Below, piece after piece: positions 10,901 through 19,404 of a stretch of 64,000 bases of DNA; the stretch's first letter is position 1, and each line of letters starts with the position of its first letter. Under the pieces are notes generated by a model that did no database searches, had not been told where the DNA came from, and saw nothing but the letters and a program-made list of their open reading frames with translations. The DNA is from Bradyrhizobium sp. CCGUVB1N3 (lineage in GTDB: Bacteria; Pseudomonadota; Alphaproteobacteria; Rhizobiales; Xanthobacteraceae), in assembly GCF_024199925.1 (NCBI RefSeq), contig NZ_JANADR010000001.1, forward strand, positions 8,311,501 to 8,375,500, written 5' to 3'. Position numbers and translations under genes: made by a program.

Positions 10901-11609
10901 CTCAAGGCTCAGGCAGCTCGTCGAGCCGGCGCTGTCGGCAGGACCGCTGGCGATCGGCTCGGCGCAGATCCCGTTCACGATCCGCGACGGCCGCCTGCGC
11001 GTCGGGGCGACCACGCTGGAAGCAAAGAACGCCCGCGCCATCGTCTCCGGCGGCTATGACTTTCCCGCCGACCAAGCCGACATCCGCGCCAGCCTGACGC
11101 CGATCATGACCGGCCTCTCCGGCGCGCCTCCGGAAATCCAGCTGTTCGCGGCAGGCCCGCCGGACAAGCTCAACCGCACCGTCGATCTCACGCCGCTGTC
11201 TTCTTGGCTGGCGGTGCGGACGATCGACCGCGAGACGCGGCGCCTCGATGCCATCGAGCGCGGCGAGCCGCCGCCGGCGACCGCGGCACTGCCGCGACTC
11301 GTGTCACCTGACGCTGCGCCCGAGCTGCCGCTGCCGACCGACGTGCCGCTGCCCGGCCGCGATCCCCGCCGCGCCCAGCCCAAAGCCAAAGTCGAGCCCA
11401 AAGCGCCGCCGACGCAGCGGCCGCCGCTGGCTGCACCGGCTGCGCCAAGTCCCTCGGTCTCAAGTCCGTCGGTTTCAGGCCCGCCGATAGCGAGCCAGCA
11501 GGTGGCGCCGCTTCCGCCGCCGATCGAGGTCAGGCCGGCGCCCGGTCCTCCGCCGCCAAGGCCCAAGCCGAAACCGCCACTGGTCCTCGTGCCGCAGTCC
11601 AATCCGTAA
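7914..11609 (+). CDS. AsmA-family envelope protein
   Basis: A 1231-aa protein anchored in the inner membrane by one N-terminal helix (LLGLAIAFIIALLAALIGPYF) with the bulk in the periplasm. The following FIDWNQFRPQFEAEATRIIG and the repeated LDLDAPQLKG and LRLRSVTFGG-type beta strands are typical of AsmA proteins, long beta-groove proteins implicated in phospholipid or outer-membrane homeostasis. The C-terminal 120 residues are Pro-rich and low-complexity. A 12-bp tandem duplication near 8645 encodes KDTSKDTSKDK. GTG 7914 is chosen because GAGGGGA lies 5 bp upstream; an in-frame start at 7875 would add residues before the membrane helix. It stands alone as a transcription unit. Confidence 0.85.
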   Translation: MQTTLLGLAIAFIIALLAALIGPYFIDWNQFRPQFEAEATRIIGVPVRVAGQLDARLLPAPTLRLRSVTFGGNNDLGKLRADKLDVEFSLSSLMRGEWRATELTVNGMAADLGLDAKGRVDLPSTASGSFNLASLAIERLNLTGRIALHDAGSRATLELSDIAFAGDVRSLAGSVRGDGNVTVSGTRYPFRVSSGPSPDGTATRLHINIDPGERAILADLEGVLAFDGRLPKFDGALTLAVPPPKDTSKDTSKDKQGAPAPTPWKLTTKLKADPSLAKFDQIEASFGPEDTALKVAGVGDLKFGAAPLLRANLAARQLDADKLAAKDNTEPLRILPALRAGLAAIPQAPIPAQISFSSEQIMLGGRPLQNIAAELQTDGRSWTFQRLDLRAPGMTQVALNGASPGVDSFSGRLSIESSDPDTLVGWLQGRSEINRRSTKPLRLSGDVTVAANHLAIDKLKAEIEGGAVEGRIAFVQTAANKGSRFDAELKADRLDLDAAASFVRGLAGPQGEWPDEARLSLDVGRAVSAGQELRPFAAKFGYSPTTLSLEQLQFGQASGVTTDANGSFDRAHATGKLTLKSAANSLSQLTALINPIAPALGARFDRLDALPGQARLKLDLSLDKNAEHADRTNARAALDLDAPQLKGTATLSAQALATAINGLDLDQLRNSDFTLESKLSAPQASSLLTLFGLDRVVAAGEGASQAEAKVSGTWGRPLQLNAKVAGGGLDADAQGAFELSSPDPKASVNVRVRNANLAPLFGIGAGEKPAQAVNLSSRLTLSGNRLTFDDLDSSASGSHLRGRLAMTLDPEKSVDGEVGLDTLDLVPALAVAIGAAGRDAEQPLTAGLVNGWRGRITFQALRGALPGGIEMRPISGTIRNDGQSLALDSLKGGIGGGEMTASIDARDSPNGLSLNARIQLANVDATVLRYRNLAVPKGRASVQMALSAQGRSIAALTGALAGNGTVTLESAEFAGLDPRAFELAIRASDGGQVADDSRLRQLVEPALSAGPLAIGSAQIPFTIRDGRLRVGATTLEAKNARAIVSGGYDFPADQADIRASLTPIMTGLSGAPPEIQLFAAGPPDKLNRTVDLTPLSSWLAVRTIDRETRRLDAIERGEPPPATAALPRLVSPDAAPELPLPTDVPLPGRDPRRAQPKAKVEPKAPPTQRPPLAAPAAPSPSVSSPSVSGPPIASQQVAPLPPPIEVRPAPGPPPPRPKPKPPLVLVPQSNP

Positions 11610-11622
11610 GGACGGCGCCCTT

Positions 11623-11775
11623 CCTTCTCCCTTGTGGGAGAAGGTGGCGCGAAGCGCCGGATGAGGTGTTCTATCCGCGAATTCACTGCGAGAAATGTGT
11701 GCGCGGAGAGAACCCCTCACCCGAATGAGTACGCGTCTGTCTGCGGAACTGCCCTCTCCCGCAAGGGGAGAGGGC
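11623..11775. repeat. REP-like pair of palindromes after the AsmA gene
   Basis: Two hairpins: CCTTCTCCC-TTGT-GGGAGAAGG at 11623-11644 and GCCCTCTCCC with GGGAGAGGGC around GCAAG at 11751-11775. Between them are ATGAGG and CCCCTCACCC segments typical of dispersed alphaproteobacterial intergenic repeats. The first hairpin may also end AsmA transcription. The rest of 11610-12000 is the leader of the next gene. Confidence 0.6.
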
Positions 11776-12000
11776 ACAGCAATGCGCAGCACGCTTGTTG
11801 CGTTTGACCTTTATCCGACAGCCCTGCGCCGTTGCGCGGGCGTAAAGCCATTCGCGCAAATTTTAGGGAATTTTGCTCGGAAAAACTGATTTGCCGATTT
11901 TACCGAATTCTCGCGTTTGACGGCTAGCGTGGTTCCCAGAGGAATTCGCCGTCCTGCCAAGTGGACAGGAACGGCCCGCCAAGAACTGGGGACATTCGCC

Positions 12001-13125
12001 ATGAACGAAGCGAAATCGCTTCTGCAGGATCTGGATGACGCGATTGCGCGCGGCACCGACGAAAGCCGTGCACGTGCGTTGTGGCATGCGACCGACCTGT
12101 TGATCACCGGCCGCTACAGCACCGACGAGATCAGCATGTTCGGCGAGGTGATCGGCAAGCTCGCCGACGAGATCGAGGTGGCGGCGCGCGCGCAGCTCTC
12201 CGACCTGATGGTCGCCTGCGACCACGCCCCGCTCAACGTGCTGCATCAGCTTGCTTTCGACGACGAGATCGCGGTCGCCGGCCCGGTGTTGCGCCAGTCC
12301 GACCGGCTCGACGAGAAGACGCTGATCGAGAACGCCCTGAGCAAGGGGCAGGACCATCTCCTCGCGATCTCGCAGCGCAAGTCGATCGGCGAGGCCGTGA
12401 CCGACGTGCTGGTCAAGCGCGGCAACCAGGAGGTCGTGACCTCCGTTGCCAGGAATGAGGGCGCGCGCTTCTCGGGCTCCAGCCTGCTGCATATGGTGAG
12501 GCGCGCCGACGGCGATTCGATCCTCGCCGAACAGCTTGGCCTGCGCAAGGACGTGCCGCGCCACATCTTCCAGCAGCTCATTGCGAAAGCGTCGGAAGAC
12601 GTCCGCCATCGGCTCGAGAGCGAGCGGCCGGAGATGATGTCGCAGATCCAGAGCTCGGTGACCGACGTCACCGGCGACCTCCAGTCGAAGTTCGGACCGT
12701 CGTCGCGAACCTATTTCGTCGCCAAGCGCGTGGTGACGACGCAGCATCGCCATGGCAACCTCAACCAGGATTCGATCTCGAACTATGCGCGCCAGCACCG
12801 TTTCGACGAGGTGCAGATCGGCCTGTCGCTGCTCTCGGCGCTGCCGGTCGATGTGATCGAGCGCGCGCTGATGGACCGCAATCGCGAGATGCTGCTGGTG
12901 CTGTGCAAGGCGCTGAATTTCTCGTGGGAGACGACCATGTCGCTGCTGTTCCTCGGCGCCAAGGATCATCTGATCACCGGGCGCGACCTCAAGGACAATG
13001 AGCGCGACTTCGGCCGGCTCAAGATCGAGACGTCGCGCAGCATCCTGAAGTTCTACCAGTCGCGCAAGAACAGCACCGCCGCCGATCCGGCCGCAGGCCG
13101 CGGCGCCGAACTCCAGATGCACTGA
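12001..13125 (+). CDS. DUF2336 domain-containing protein
   Basis: A 374-aa all-helical cytoplasmic protein of the DUF2336 family, common in alphaproteobacteria and without a firmly assigned biochemical role. Visible features are repeated short helical segments (FGEVIGKLADEIEVAARAQL, NVLHQLAFDDEIAVAGPVL) typical of the family. The start at 12001 has CTGGGGA 8 bp upstream. It is followed 21 bp later by a 79-aa gene that is probably cotranscribed. Family assignment comes from overall pattern recognition, not a search. Confidence 0.7.
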   Translation: MNEAKSLLQDLDDAIARGTDESRARALWHATDLLITGRYSTDEISMFGEVIGKLADEIEVAARAQLSDLMVACDHAPLNVLHQLAFDDEIAVAGPVLRQSDRLDEKTLIENALSKGQDHLLAISQRKSIGEAVTDVLVKRGNQEVVTSVARNEGARFSGSSLLHMVRRADGDSILAEQLGLRKDVPRHIFQQLIAKASEDVRHRLESERPEMMSQIQSSVTDVTGDLQSKFGPSSRTYFVAKRVVTTQHRHGNLNQDSISNYARQHRFDEVQIGLSLLSALPVDVIERALMDRNREMLLVLCKALNFSWETTMSLLFLGAKDHLITGRDLKDNERDFGRLKIETSRSILKFYQSRKNSTAADPAAGRGAELQMH

Positions 13126-13146
13126 GCGCGAGAGGGAGTATTTGCC

Positions 13147-13386
13147 ATGTTGCCTCAATTCGGCACCGCAGCCCGCAAGAACCTGAACAAGCCGCTCGGC
13201 GCCGACGTCGGCGGAGCGAAGCCGGACAAGGCCTCGGTCGACGCAGCCTGGCTGGTGCTCGAGGCCGCCAACGATCTTGGCGACCACGCCGCCGTGGAAG
13301 CCTGCCGTCGGGTGATCGACGCCGATCTCAACGGCACCGCCGCCGGCCGGCCGGATCTCGACCTTGTGCTGGATTATTTTCGGTAG
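13147..13386 (+). CDS. Small conserved hypothetical protein
   Basis: A 79-aa cytoplasmic protein with no signal or membrane segment. Residues 30-60 (DAAWLVLEAANDLGDHAAVEACRRVID) form predicted helices. GAGGGAG lies 8 bp before the ATG, a good ribosome site, and it follows the DUF2336 gene closely, so the two probably form an operon. Function not recognised. Confidence 0.65.
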   Translation: MLPQFGTAARKNLNKPLGADVGGAKPDKASVDAAWLVLEAANDLGDHAAVEACRRVIDADLNGTAAGRPDLDLVLDYFR

Positions 13387-13444
13387 CGCATGGGCGTCAA
13401 ACGCGGAACGCGTTTGCGCGGAGATCATGCTCAAACAACAACCA

Positions 13445-13483
13445 AAAGCGCGATGACGCTTCATCCCGATCTCATCGCGCTTT
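13445..13483. terminator. Hairpin between convergent genes
   Basis: Perfect 12-bp arms AAAGCGCGATGA and TCATCGCGCTTT enclose 15 nt. It lies between the converging 79-aa gene and the TAXI gene and carries A and T runs at the outer ends of the arms, so it could act in both directions. The preceding GGAACGCGTTTGCGCGGAG segment resembles a dispersed Bradyrhizobium intergenic repeat (recollection, not searched). Confidence 0.6.
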
Positions 13484-13513
13484 AGGCGTGCAGGACCGCC
13501 TGGCGCCTCGCGG

Positions 13514-14881
13514 CTACTCTGGCGTCCCGCCTCGGATCGTTGGCGCTGGCTCGGCACTCGATACAGTCAGCTTTACCCGTCGGTCGTGAATGAGATTTTC
13601 AAGACGGTGCGCCGCCACATTCAGTGTAGCTGCATCCAGTGTGTTTTCATCCTCGTCGCCTCTGGCGCGTTGCGCGCGTAACAGCTCGTCGATCTGGTTC
13701 TCGATCTCCAAGAGATCCGTTTCGTTTTCCGCCTGTCGTATCTGGCGTCCAAGCGCATAGAGCCCGTCGAGCGCCGGCTCGCGCGGCTTGCGCTCGCCTG
13801 ACCTGAGAAACTGCCAGAGCGCGGCCGCGATCGATGCCAGCGCACCCAGGGCCATCGGTGCGAGGAAGATGACGTTGCTCCACTTGTCCAGGAAGGTTTG
13901 CTGGCTGCCGTTGTAGAACTCCGCAGCGCCGGCATGAACGGGCAGATAGGCGCCGGCGTCGGTGTCCGGCGCCTTGAATTGCGCAAGGATCGGCCACTCG
14001 GCCAAAATATCCCTGTGCGCGCTCGTGATCGCCTGCGTGAAGTCGGCGATCGTATCGTTATCGAGGCTCTTCTTGCCGACCAGGTAGAAGGAAACGCGCA
14101 GGGTGGTCACGTCGTCTTCGGGGACGGGCGGGGATCCCCGCAACGTTCCCTTGGGGATGTCGAAGCTTTCGTAGGCGCGCTCCTTTTCCGCAATCGCTCC
14201 CGCGTTTTCGATCGGAATCAGGACCGGTGCGGTCTTGGCGTTCTGCGGAAACAGTCCCCGCACCAGTGACAGATATTTGTCGCTCAGCGGCACGACGAAA
14301 AGCACTGCGCGCACCTCCTTGGTATCGAGCGCGCGGCGGACGTCGTCCGGCGCAAGGTTCTTGAAGGCGACGTTGGCGCGGCCAAGGTCATACGCCTTGG
14401 TCAGGACGCCGACGATCTTCTGATTGGTCTCGCCTCCCACGACGCCCACGGTCGTCCGCTTCAGGCCGGCGATATCGGTGATGGCCGACCCCGGCGGCGC
14501 AACCAGCAGTGCCACGGCCTCGGCCAGGACGACGATGGCTTGCGCCTGCGAAAGGTCGCCGACATCCCCGCGAACGACGGCGAGGTCGGTCTTGCCGGAC
14601 GAGAACGCGGCGGCGGATTCGATTGGGCCGGTGGTCTCGACGATCTTGAGGCGCACCGGCGCGTTGTTGACGACGAGCCGGCTCGCAAGCGCCGACAGGA
14701 TCTTGGGGGCGTCGCCATCCAGCGAACCGACCGCGATCGACAGCGTCGCCGGCCGGACGTACCAGCGGTAGGCATACAGGCCCGCGGCAGTCGCCAGCCC
14801 CACCAGCACAAGGACCACGATGAGGCGGAGCCACATCGGCAGCTTGGCGGCATCGATGCCAATTCTCGACAAGTCGTCCAT
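13514..14881 (-). CDS. TAXI-family (TRAP-type) substrate-binding protein with membrane anchors
   Basis: A 455-aa protein. Residues about 17-42 form a membrane helix (LRLIVVLVLVGLATAAGLYAY) instead of a cleavable signal, followed by a TAXI-type solute-binding domain (LSIAVGSLDGDAPKILSALA, KTDLAVVRGDVG, GVVGGETNQKIVGVL). A second hydrophobic helix (NVIFLAPMALGALASIAAALW) lies near residue 345, then a charged cytoplasmic tail of about 90 residues. This two-helix arrangement is unlike free periplasmic TRAP receptors, and no TRAP permease gene is adjacent, so it may be a membrane-bound sensor rather than a transport receptor. A perfect FixK-type box lies about 95 bp upstream. Confidence 0.75.
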   Translation of the reverse strand: MDDLSRIGIDAAKLPMWLRLIVVLVLVGLATAAGLYAYRWYVRPATLSIAVGSLDGDAPKILSALASRLVVNNAPVRLKIVETTGPIESAAAFSSGKTDLAVVRGDVGDLSQAQAIVVLAEAVALLVAPPGSAITDIAGLKRTTVGVVGGETNQKIVGVLTKAYDLGRANVAFKNLAPDDVRRALDTKEVRAVLFVVPLSDKYLSLVRGLFPQNAKTAPVLIPIENAGAIAEKERAYESFDIPKGTLRGSPPVPEDDVTTLRVSFYLVGKKSLDNDTIADFTQAITSAHRDILAEWPILAQFKAPDTDAGAYLPVHAGAAEFYNGSQQTFLDKWSNVIFLAPMALGALASIAAALWQFLRSGERKPREPALDGLYALGRQIRQAENETDLLEIENQIDELLRAQRARGDEDENTLDAATLNVAAHRLENLIHDRRVKLTVSSAEPAPTIRGGTPE

Positions 14882-14974
14882 GGGACCCGCGACGCTGACC
14901 GCCCGGCGCTGCTCAGCCTCTGCCTCACTGCTTCCTGGGCATCTCCGACTGACCCCGGAAGGGCTGCGGCAACA

Positions 14975-14988
14975 TTGATCTTGATCAA
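14975..14988. promoter_or_regulatory. FixK/FNR-type box between divergent genes
   Basis: TTGATCTTGATCAA fits TTGAT-N4-ATCAA exactly. It is 94 bp upstream of the TAXI-type gene (minus strand) and 216 bp upstream of the membrane protein starting at 15204. The 322-bp gap 14882-15203 contains no other supported feature. Confidence 0.65.
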
Positions 14989-15203
14989 TGGTTTATGGGC
15001 GAGAACCACATGCAATGACCTGCTTCCGTCCGCCGACAGTTGGATCATGGCGATTCCCGGCCTCGTTTCGGTGCCTCACAGGCCGCTCCCGGTGCTCGGC
15101 TGGATACCGGGCTATCGGCGCGAGCGCTTGGTGCCCGGCGCACTTGTGGACGTCACGCTCTGGGCGGTGATGGTGCCCCATCTTCTTGGAAGGGAGCTCT
15201 GCT

Positions 15204-15881
15204 ATGCGCGATTCCGCTGACCGGACAGGCGTGATGCACGCCCGTTTGCGAACCCCGAGAGCCGCCGCCATCGCCGGGGTCGTGTTCTCGATCCTGCTCC
15301 TTGCCGTGTTTGTGCTGATGCGGCATTCGGTGCCACGGGATCCCCTGGAAACGGGCGCCTGGCTGCACACCGGAGCGACCAACGTTGTGATCGCATTGAA
15401 TCTGGTGCCTTTTGCAGGAATAGCCTTTCTCTGGTTCGCCGGTGCGCTCCGCGACAGGCTTGGGCAGCGCGAGGACCAGTTCTTCGCAACCGTATTTCTC
15501 GGCAGCGGTCTTCTGCTCCTGGCGATGCTGTTTGCAGCCGCCGCCGTCGTCGGGGCGATCATATTGGCGTTTCACGCCGCTCCGGAGGTCCCGGTCGATT
15601 CAACGACGTTCCATTTCGGACGCGCGCTGGCCTACGGAATGATCAACATCTACGTGGTGAAAACAGCATCCGTTTTCATGATCACGACGTCGACGATCGG
15701 CGTCTACACCGGCCTCACGCCGCGCTGGCTGGCGTTTGGCGGATACGTGATCGCAGCGATCCTTCTGATCGGCAGCTACTATTTCGACTGGAGCATCCTG
15801 GTGTTTCCGGTTTGGGTTCTCCTGATCAGCATCAGCATTTTGATGGAGAAGAACGCCGCGACGACCGGGGCAACCCTGTAG
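15204..15881 (+). CDS. Multi-pass membrane protein of unknown function
   Basis: A 225-aa inner-membrane protein with about five hydrophobic helices (AAAIAGVVFSILLLAVFVL, VVIALNLVPFAGIAFLWF, FLGSGLLLLAMLFAAAAVV, WLAFGGYVIAAILLIGSYYF, ILVFPVWVLLISISILM). I do not recognise the family. ATG 15204 is preferred because AAGGGAG lies 8 bp upstream. The FixK-type box in the upstream gap suggests possible low-oxygen control. It converges with the next gene, 17 bp apart. Confidence 0.7.
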   Translation: MRDSADRTGVMHARLRTPRAAAIAGVVFSILLLAVFVLMRHSVPRDPLETGAWLHTGATNVVIALNLVPFAGIAFLWFAGALRDRLGQREDQFFATVFLGSGLLLLAMLFAAAAVVGAIILAFHAAPEVPVDSTTFHFGRALAYGMINIYVVKTASVFMITTSTIGVYTGLTPRWLAFGGYVIAAILLIGSYYFDWSILVFPVWVLLISISILMEKNAATTGATL

Positions 15882-15898
15882 TTTCGTGAGCTAATCCC

Positions 15899-16495
15899 CT
15901 AACCCGCCGCGTAGGAAGCCACGAGAAGCACGACACCCAGGATGCCAAATCCGACCAGGCCATGGGTGATTGTCCATGCCAGGCTGTCACGCGCAAGCTT
16001 GATCCCGAACCACGGCAGCACGCGCCGGACGACCGTTGTCGAGATGGCCGTGAGCACGGCACATCCGACGGCCACACCAATAATCGTAGACCAGGGCGGA
16101 TCGACGAGACCGAGCGGCACCAGCCAGGCCGGCGCGGCCGCCTTCCAATGCGTGAGCAGGATCGATGCGCCGGTCATCCACACGAAGAAATGTACAAACG
16201 TCTCGCCGAGCGAATCGGGAACGAGCCGTATCCCGACCTTGCGCAACGCCCAGTCGGTCATCCCCTCGTTGGTGAAGAAGATGAGCAGGCCGAGATCGAG
16301 CGGAAACCGCGTCCGCAACAAGCCCGCGATGAGGCCGAAGAACAGAACGTGAAAGATGAGCGACACGAAATATTCCAGGACACCCCATTCCGAGCGGGTT
16401 GACTGTGCCGATGCTTTCGCGGGGCCGGCGGCCGGGACGCGTGGGGGCGGAGGCGCCGGCGGCGTCCATTGGCGTGGCTCTCTGCGTGGCTCCAT
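15899..16495 (-). CDS. Membrane protein of unknown function
   Basis: A 198-aa protein beginning with a Pro/Arg-rich cytoplasmic segment (REPRQWTPPAPPPPRVPAAG), then about four membrane helices (VLEYFVSLIFHVLFFGLIAGLL, FFVWMTGASILLTHW, IIGVAVGCAVLTAISTTVV, GLVGFGILGVVLLVASYAAG). ATG 16495 is chosen because AGGGG lies 9 bp upstream; longer versions add residues lacking structure. Function not recognised; no informative neighbours. Confidence 0.6.
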   Translation of the reverse strand: MEPRREPRQWTPPAPPPPRVPAAGPAKASAQSTRSEWGVLEYFVSLIFHVLFFGLIAGLLRTRFPLDLGLLIFFTNEGMTDWALRKVGIRLVPDSLGETFVHFFVWMTGASILLTHWKAAAPAWLVPLGLVDPPWSTIIGVAVGCAVLTAISTTVVRRVLPWFGIKLARDSLAWTITHGLVGFGILGVVLLVASYAAG

Positions 16496-16635
16496 TAACT
16501 TTACCCCTGCGGAAGGACGGACATCCCGGCATGCCCCCGTCTGGACGACCACGTCATGCGCTGTAGTGGGATTAGTCGTCGAAAGCACAGGACCGGTTCA
16601 GAGGCGGTCCGACCGGTGCGATTAGCCTGCGGCGC

Positions 16636-17160
16636 TCACCGTCGGGCCCGGTAAATCACGACGTTTTCGCCGCGATAAATCGTGCTCCGCTCCAGGATAA
16701 AATCTGATTTCTCCAGCACGCGACGGGATGCGCCGTTCTCGACGAAGACCAGGCCGATGAGCGACGGCAGCTCGGGCCGGGCCAGTCCGATGCGCGTCAG
16801 CGCGTTCGCGATCTCGCTCGCCAGTCCCCGGCCCCAAAGACTGCGCTTGAAAGTGTAGGCGATCTCGATCTCGTCGACGTCATCCACGAGAATGTGCCGA
16901 ATTCCGGCCCTCCCGGCGAACTCCCCCGTTGGCGTCCTTAGCGCCCAGAGCCCAAAGCCATGGCGATCCCAGTGGGCCATGTTGACCGCGAGGTACGTCC
17001 TCGTTGTTTCGGGCGAGCGCACGCCGCCGAGATATCGGGACACTTCGGGATCGAGATGCAGCGCAACCAGATCCGTTAAGTGACCTTCGTGCAGCCTCTC
17101 GGCAGTCAGTCTCTCGGTGGTGAAGTGGTCCATGGAGGCCGATAGCCGCGCGCCGTCCAT
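16636..17160 (-). CDS. GNAT-family N-acetyltransferase (RimJ/RimL type)
   Basis: A 174-aa acetyltransferase resembling the RimJ/RimL group that acetylates protein N-termini or small amines using acetyl-CoA. Family features are TTERLTAERL near the start, AGRAGIRHI and the IEIAYTFKRSLWGRGLASEIANAL stretch, whose RGLASE segment is the acetyl-CoA loop, followed by VFVENGASRRVLEKSDF. The ATG at 17160 directly abuts the stop of the upstream SnoaL-like gene, so translation is probably coupled; an alternative start is ATG 17133. Confidence 0.82.
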   Translation of the reverse strand: MDGARLSASMDHFTTERLTAERLHEGHLTDLVALHLDPEVSRYLGGVRSPETTRTYLAVNMAHWDRHGFGLWALRTPTGEFAGRAGIRHILVDDVDEIEIAYTFKRSLWGRGLASEIANALTRIGLARPELPSLIGLVFVENGASRRVLEKSDFILERSTIYRGENVVIYRARR

Positions 17161-17538
17161 TCAGACGCGCTCGACGAGATGTGCCCGCGAGGGCGAGGGC
17201 TCAAATCGATCGGCGAAATATTGCGTTTCGTGCGCCACCAGTCCTTCGCGGAATTCCATGATGCTCACCGCATAGGACGGTATGTCGTCATAGCTGAGCG
17301 TGAATTCAGTCACCCAGAGATCGCCGCCGCCAACAATTCGCCGGACCGCAAAGCGCTTCCTGTTGGGCTGGACGAACCGGCTCTCCCTGATTTTGTGCCG
17401 GCCGCGGATCCGCTCGCCCGATTGCGGATAATCGAGCATCGCATCCTCACGGTAGATATCATGCTCGGCATCGAAATCACCGGCATCCGACGCATTCCAG
17501 TGACGCTCCAGCGCAAGCCGCACGGTTCGGTCATCCAT
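17161..17538 (-). CDS. SnoaL-like / NTF2-fold protein
   Basis: A 125-aa single-domain protein with the pattern of NTF2-like ketosteroid-isomerase-type proteins: RHWNASDAGDFDAEHDIYREDAMLDYPQSGERI at the N-terminus and SYAVSIMEFREGLVAHETQYFAD at the C-terminus. These small barrels bind hydrophobic ligands or act as isomerases; no catalytic role can be read here. AGGAGG 5 bp before ATG 17538 fixes the start. It is immediately followed by the GNAT gene in the same operon. Confidence 0.78.
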   Translation of the reverse strand: MDDRTVRLALERHWNASDAGDFDAEHDIYREDAMLDYPQSGERIRGRHKIRESRFVQPNRKRFAVRRIVGGGDLWVTEFTLSYDDIPSYAVSIMEFREGLVAHETQYFADRFEPSPSRAHLVERV

Positions 17539-17589
17539 GTGAACCTCCTGCAGGGTGGCGCCGAGCAAAGCACGGAAGAATGAGCCGCG

Positions 17590-19254
17590 CTAGCGGGCGT
17601 GCCGAAGGCGCGGCTTCAAGTCTATCAAGCCGCGATCCACAAGCGTGCGGTGGAATCGGCGTTTTCGCTCGGATCTAGATGCAAAGTAGGTTTCTCCGCA
17701 ATCGTCCAGCAAGCTCGCGCGCGTGGCAAATATTGGATCAAGCGGGAGGCCTGTCCGTTGCAAAGCGACGGTTCCAAGAAAAGCGATATCGAGGTCTGCG
17801 CCCCGTCCGCGATCAAAGTGAGGGATACTCAAAGCCTCGATCGCGTAGAATGTACGAAACGGACGCCGGCTATCTCCCGGACCTTCCAGGTGGCGATCGA
17901 TCCGTCTCGTCAATACGGGTTGGTGGTCCCCATAGTGCATCACGAGAACAGGGCGTCCCGGAAAACTGTTTGCCAGCTTCTCTCTGAGCTTTTGCCAGGT
18001 GGAGGCGGTCTCCACGAGTCGCGCGTAATATTCAGCATATCCGGCATCGGGAAGGCTCGCCATCGCAAAGGCGCGCTCTTTCTCGAAGTGCCCGGGCGGC
18101 ACCAGCCGCCGATCATGCGGGCCGTGATTGAAGTTGGTCAGCACATAGAGAAATCTGGGTGACGGGTCATCGGCGATCCTCTTGGCATGAGCATCGATCA
18201 CCGCTTCCAGAAACGTCGCATCCGAATTCGTCTTCTCGAAACCTCTGACATCAAAGGGCGGCGGAAAATCGTCGATGAAGATGCGCTGGTCGATGCCGAT
18301 CGAGCTGTAAAACTCATCATAGTCGAGAAAGTCGCGACGACAGCTCGATGTGAGGGTCGTCTTGTAGCCGAGCGAGGCCAACGAGCGCGGTAGGCTGCTG
18401 TGGAACCGGCCGGCGCCTTTCCTGAAGAGGTAGTAGGCGCTTGAACCGAAGCTGGCGCTTGAAAGACCGGTCAACAGGCTGAATTCCGACTGCCACGAGC
18501 CGCCACCGTAGATGTCCACGTTGAGGCGCCCGAATTGCCCCTCCGCCGGAGACAGGAACGCTTCGACGACCGGCTCGATCGGCAGGCCAAAGATGCGCGG
18601 GTCGAAGATCGATTCGTGCTGGATGACGATAATGTCCGGACGGTCGCTCGAGCGCGCTGGCACCGCCTCCTTCAACGGCAACGGTTCGTTTGCGATATCG
18701 CTCAGAGCCAGCCCATTGAACTGCCGCCAGGACGCGGGGTCGATGAGCGAGGCCACGAAAGTGGAATAAAAGCACCGCCCTTGCGTCAGCGTCAGCCGCA
18801 AGGACGAGGCGCCCTTGATGGCGGAAGCCTTCGCAAAGCCGATGAGTGCAAGGCAGAACAATGGAATTCGAAAGCCGACGGAAATCGGAGATCCGGCGCC
18901 GTAGACCAGAACCGCGATCGAAGCGAAAGCGAGCAGGATGCCTGCGACCAGAACACCCAGCATCATGCGTGGATATTGCAGCACGAAGAACGGGACTGTG
19001 CCTGCAAACGCAAGCGGCACATCGGATACGATCAGCTTGAGTGCGCTGTGTTTGAATTTGACGATCGATACACCGGCGATTGCGACTGCCAGCACGCCGG
19101 ACAGCAGGATCGCCCTCTCGAAATCGGCAACGAAAACCAGCAGCAGAGCCGCGTTGAGGAAGAGCGCCGCGATCGCAAACACCAGGTGTTCAACGCTGCG
19201 TTCCGTCAGCGCGACAGCGCAGATGGTCGTCACAAGGGCCAGGGTCAAAGTCAT
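17590..19254 (-). CDS. Membrane sulfatase of the LtaS/OpgB type
   Basis: A 554-aa alkaline-phosphatase-superfamily transferase. The first 150 residues form five or six membrane helices; the remainder is a periplasmic sulfatase-fold domain starting at PDIIVIQHESIFDP, whose Glu is the metal-ligand position in LtaS. The segment YGGGSWQSEFSLLTGL aligns with the LtaS nucleophile region but shows Ser where LtaS uses Thr. Downstream NFNHGPHD and HYGDHQP supply metal-binding His and Asp. Related proteins transfer phosphoglycerol or phosphoethanolamine to envelope glycans; the actual acceptor is unknown. It is downstream of no close partner and stands as a single gene. Confidence 0.78.
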   Translation of the reverse strand: MTLTLALVTTICAVALTERSVEHLVFAIAALFLNAALLLVFVADFERAILLSGVLAVAIAGVSIVKFKHSALKLIVSDVPLAFAGTVPFFVLQYPRMMLGVLVAGILLAFASIAVLVYGAGSPISVGFRIPLFCLALIGFAKASAIKGASSLRLTLTQGRCFYSTFVASLIDPASWRQFNGLALSDIANEPLPLKEAVPARSSDRPDIIVIQHESIFDPRIFGLPIEPVVEAFLSPAEGQFGRLNVDIYGGGSWQSEFSLLTGLSSASFGSSAYYLFRKGAGRFHSSLPRSLASLGYKTTLTSSCRRDFLDYDEFYSSIGIDQRIFIDDFPPPFDVRGFEKTNSDATFLEAVIDAHAKRIADDPSPRFLYVLTNFNHGPHDRRLVPPGHFEKERAFAMASLPDAGYAEYYARLVETASTWQKLREKLANSFPGRPVLVMHYGDHQPVLTRRIDRHLEGPGDSRRPFRTFYAIEALSIPHFDRGRGADLDIAFLGTVALQRTGLPLDPIFATRASLLDDCGETYFASRSERKRRFHRTLVDRGLIDLKPRLRHAR

Positions 19255-19404
19255 GGGAGCAGGATGCCCTGAGCAATCGCTTTCTTCAATTCGGCTCTCG
19301 GGCTCTGATCGCCGGCCTTTTGTGGACCATCGCCGGCCACAGCTGATTCGTGCGGCGCAGCAAACGTCGCAGCCTATGCGGTGCGCTCCGTCCGCGCCAG
19401 TGTC

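Noticed and set aside
14461..15048. Minus-strand frame crossing the FixK-box gap
   Set aside because: Most of it is a shifted frame of the TAXI-like gene; the extra upstream part has no ribosome site or recognisable domain.
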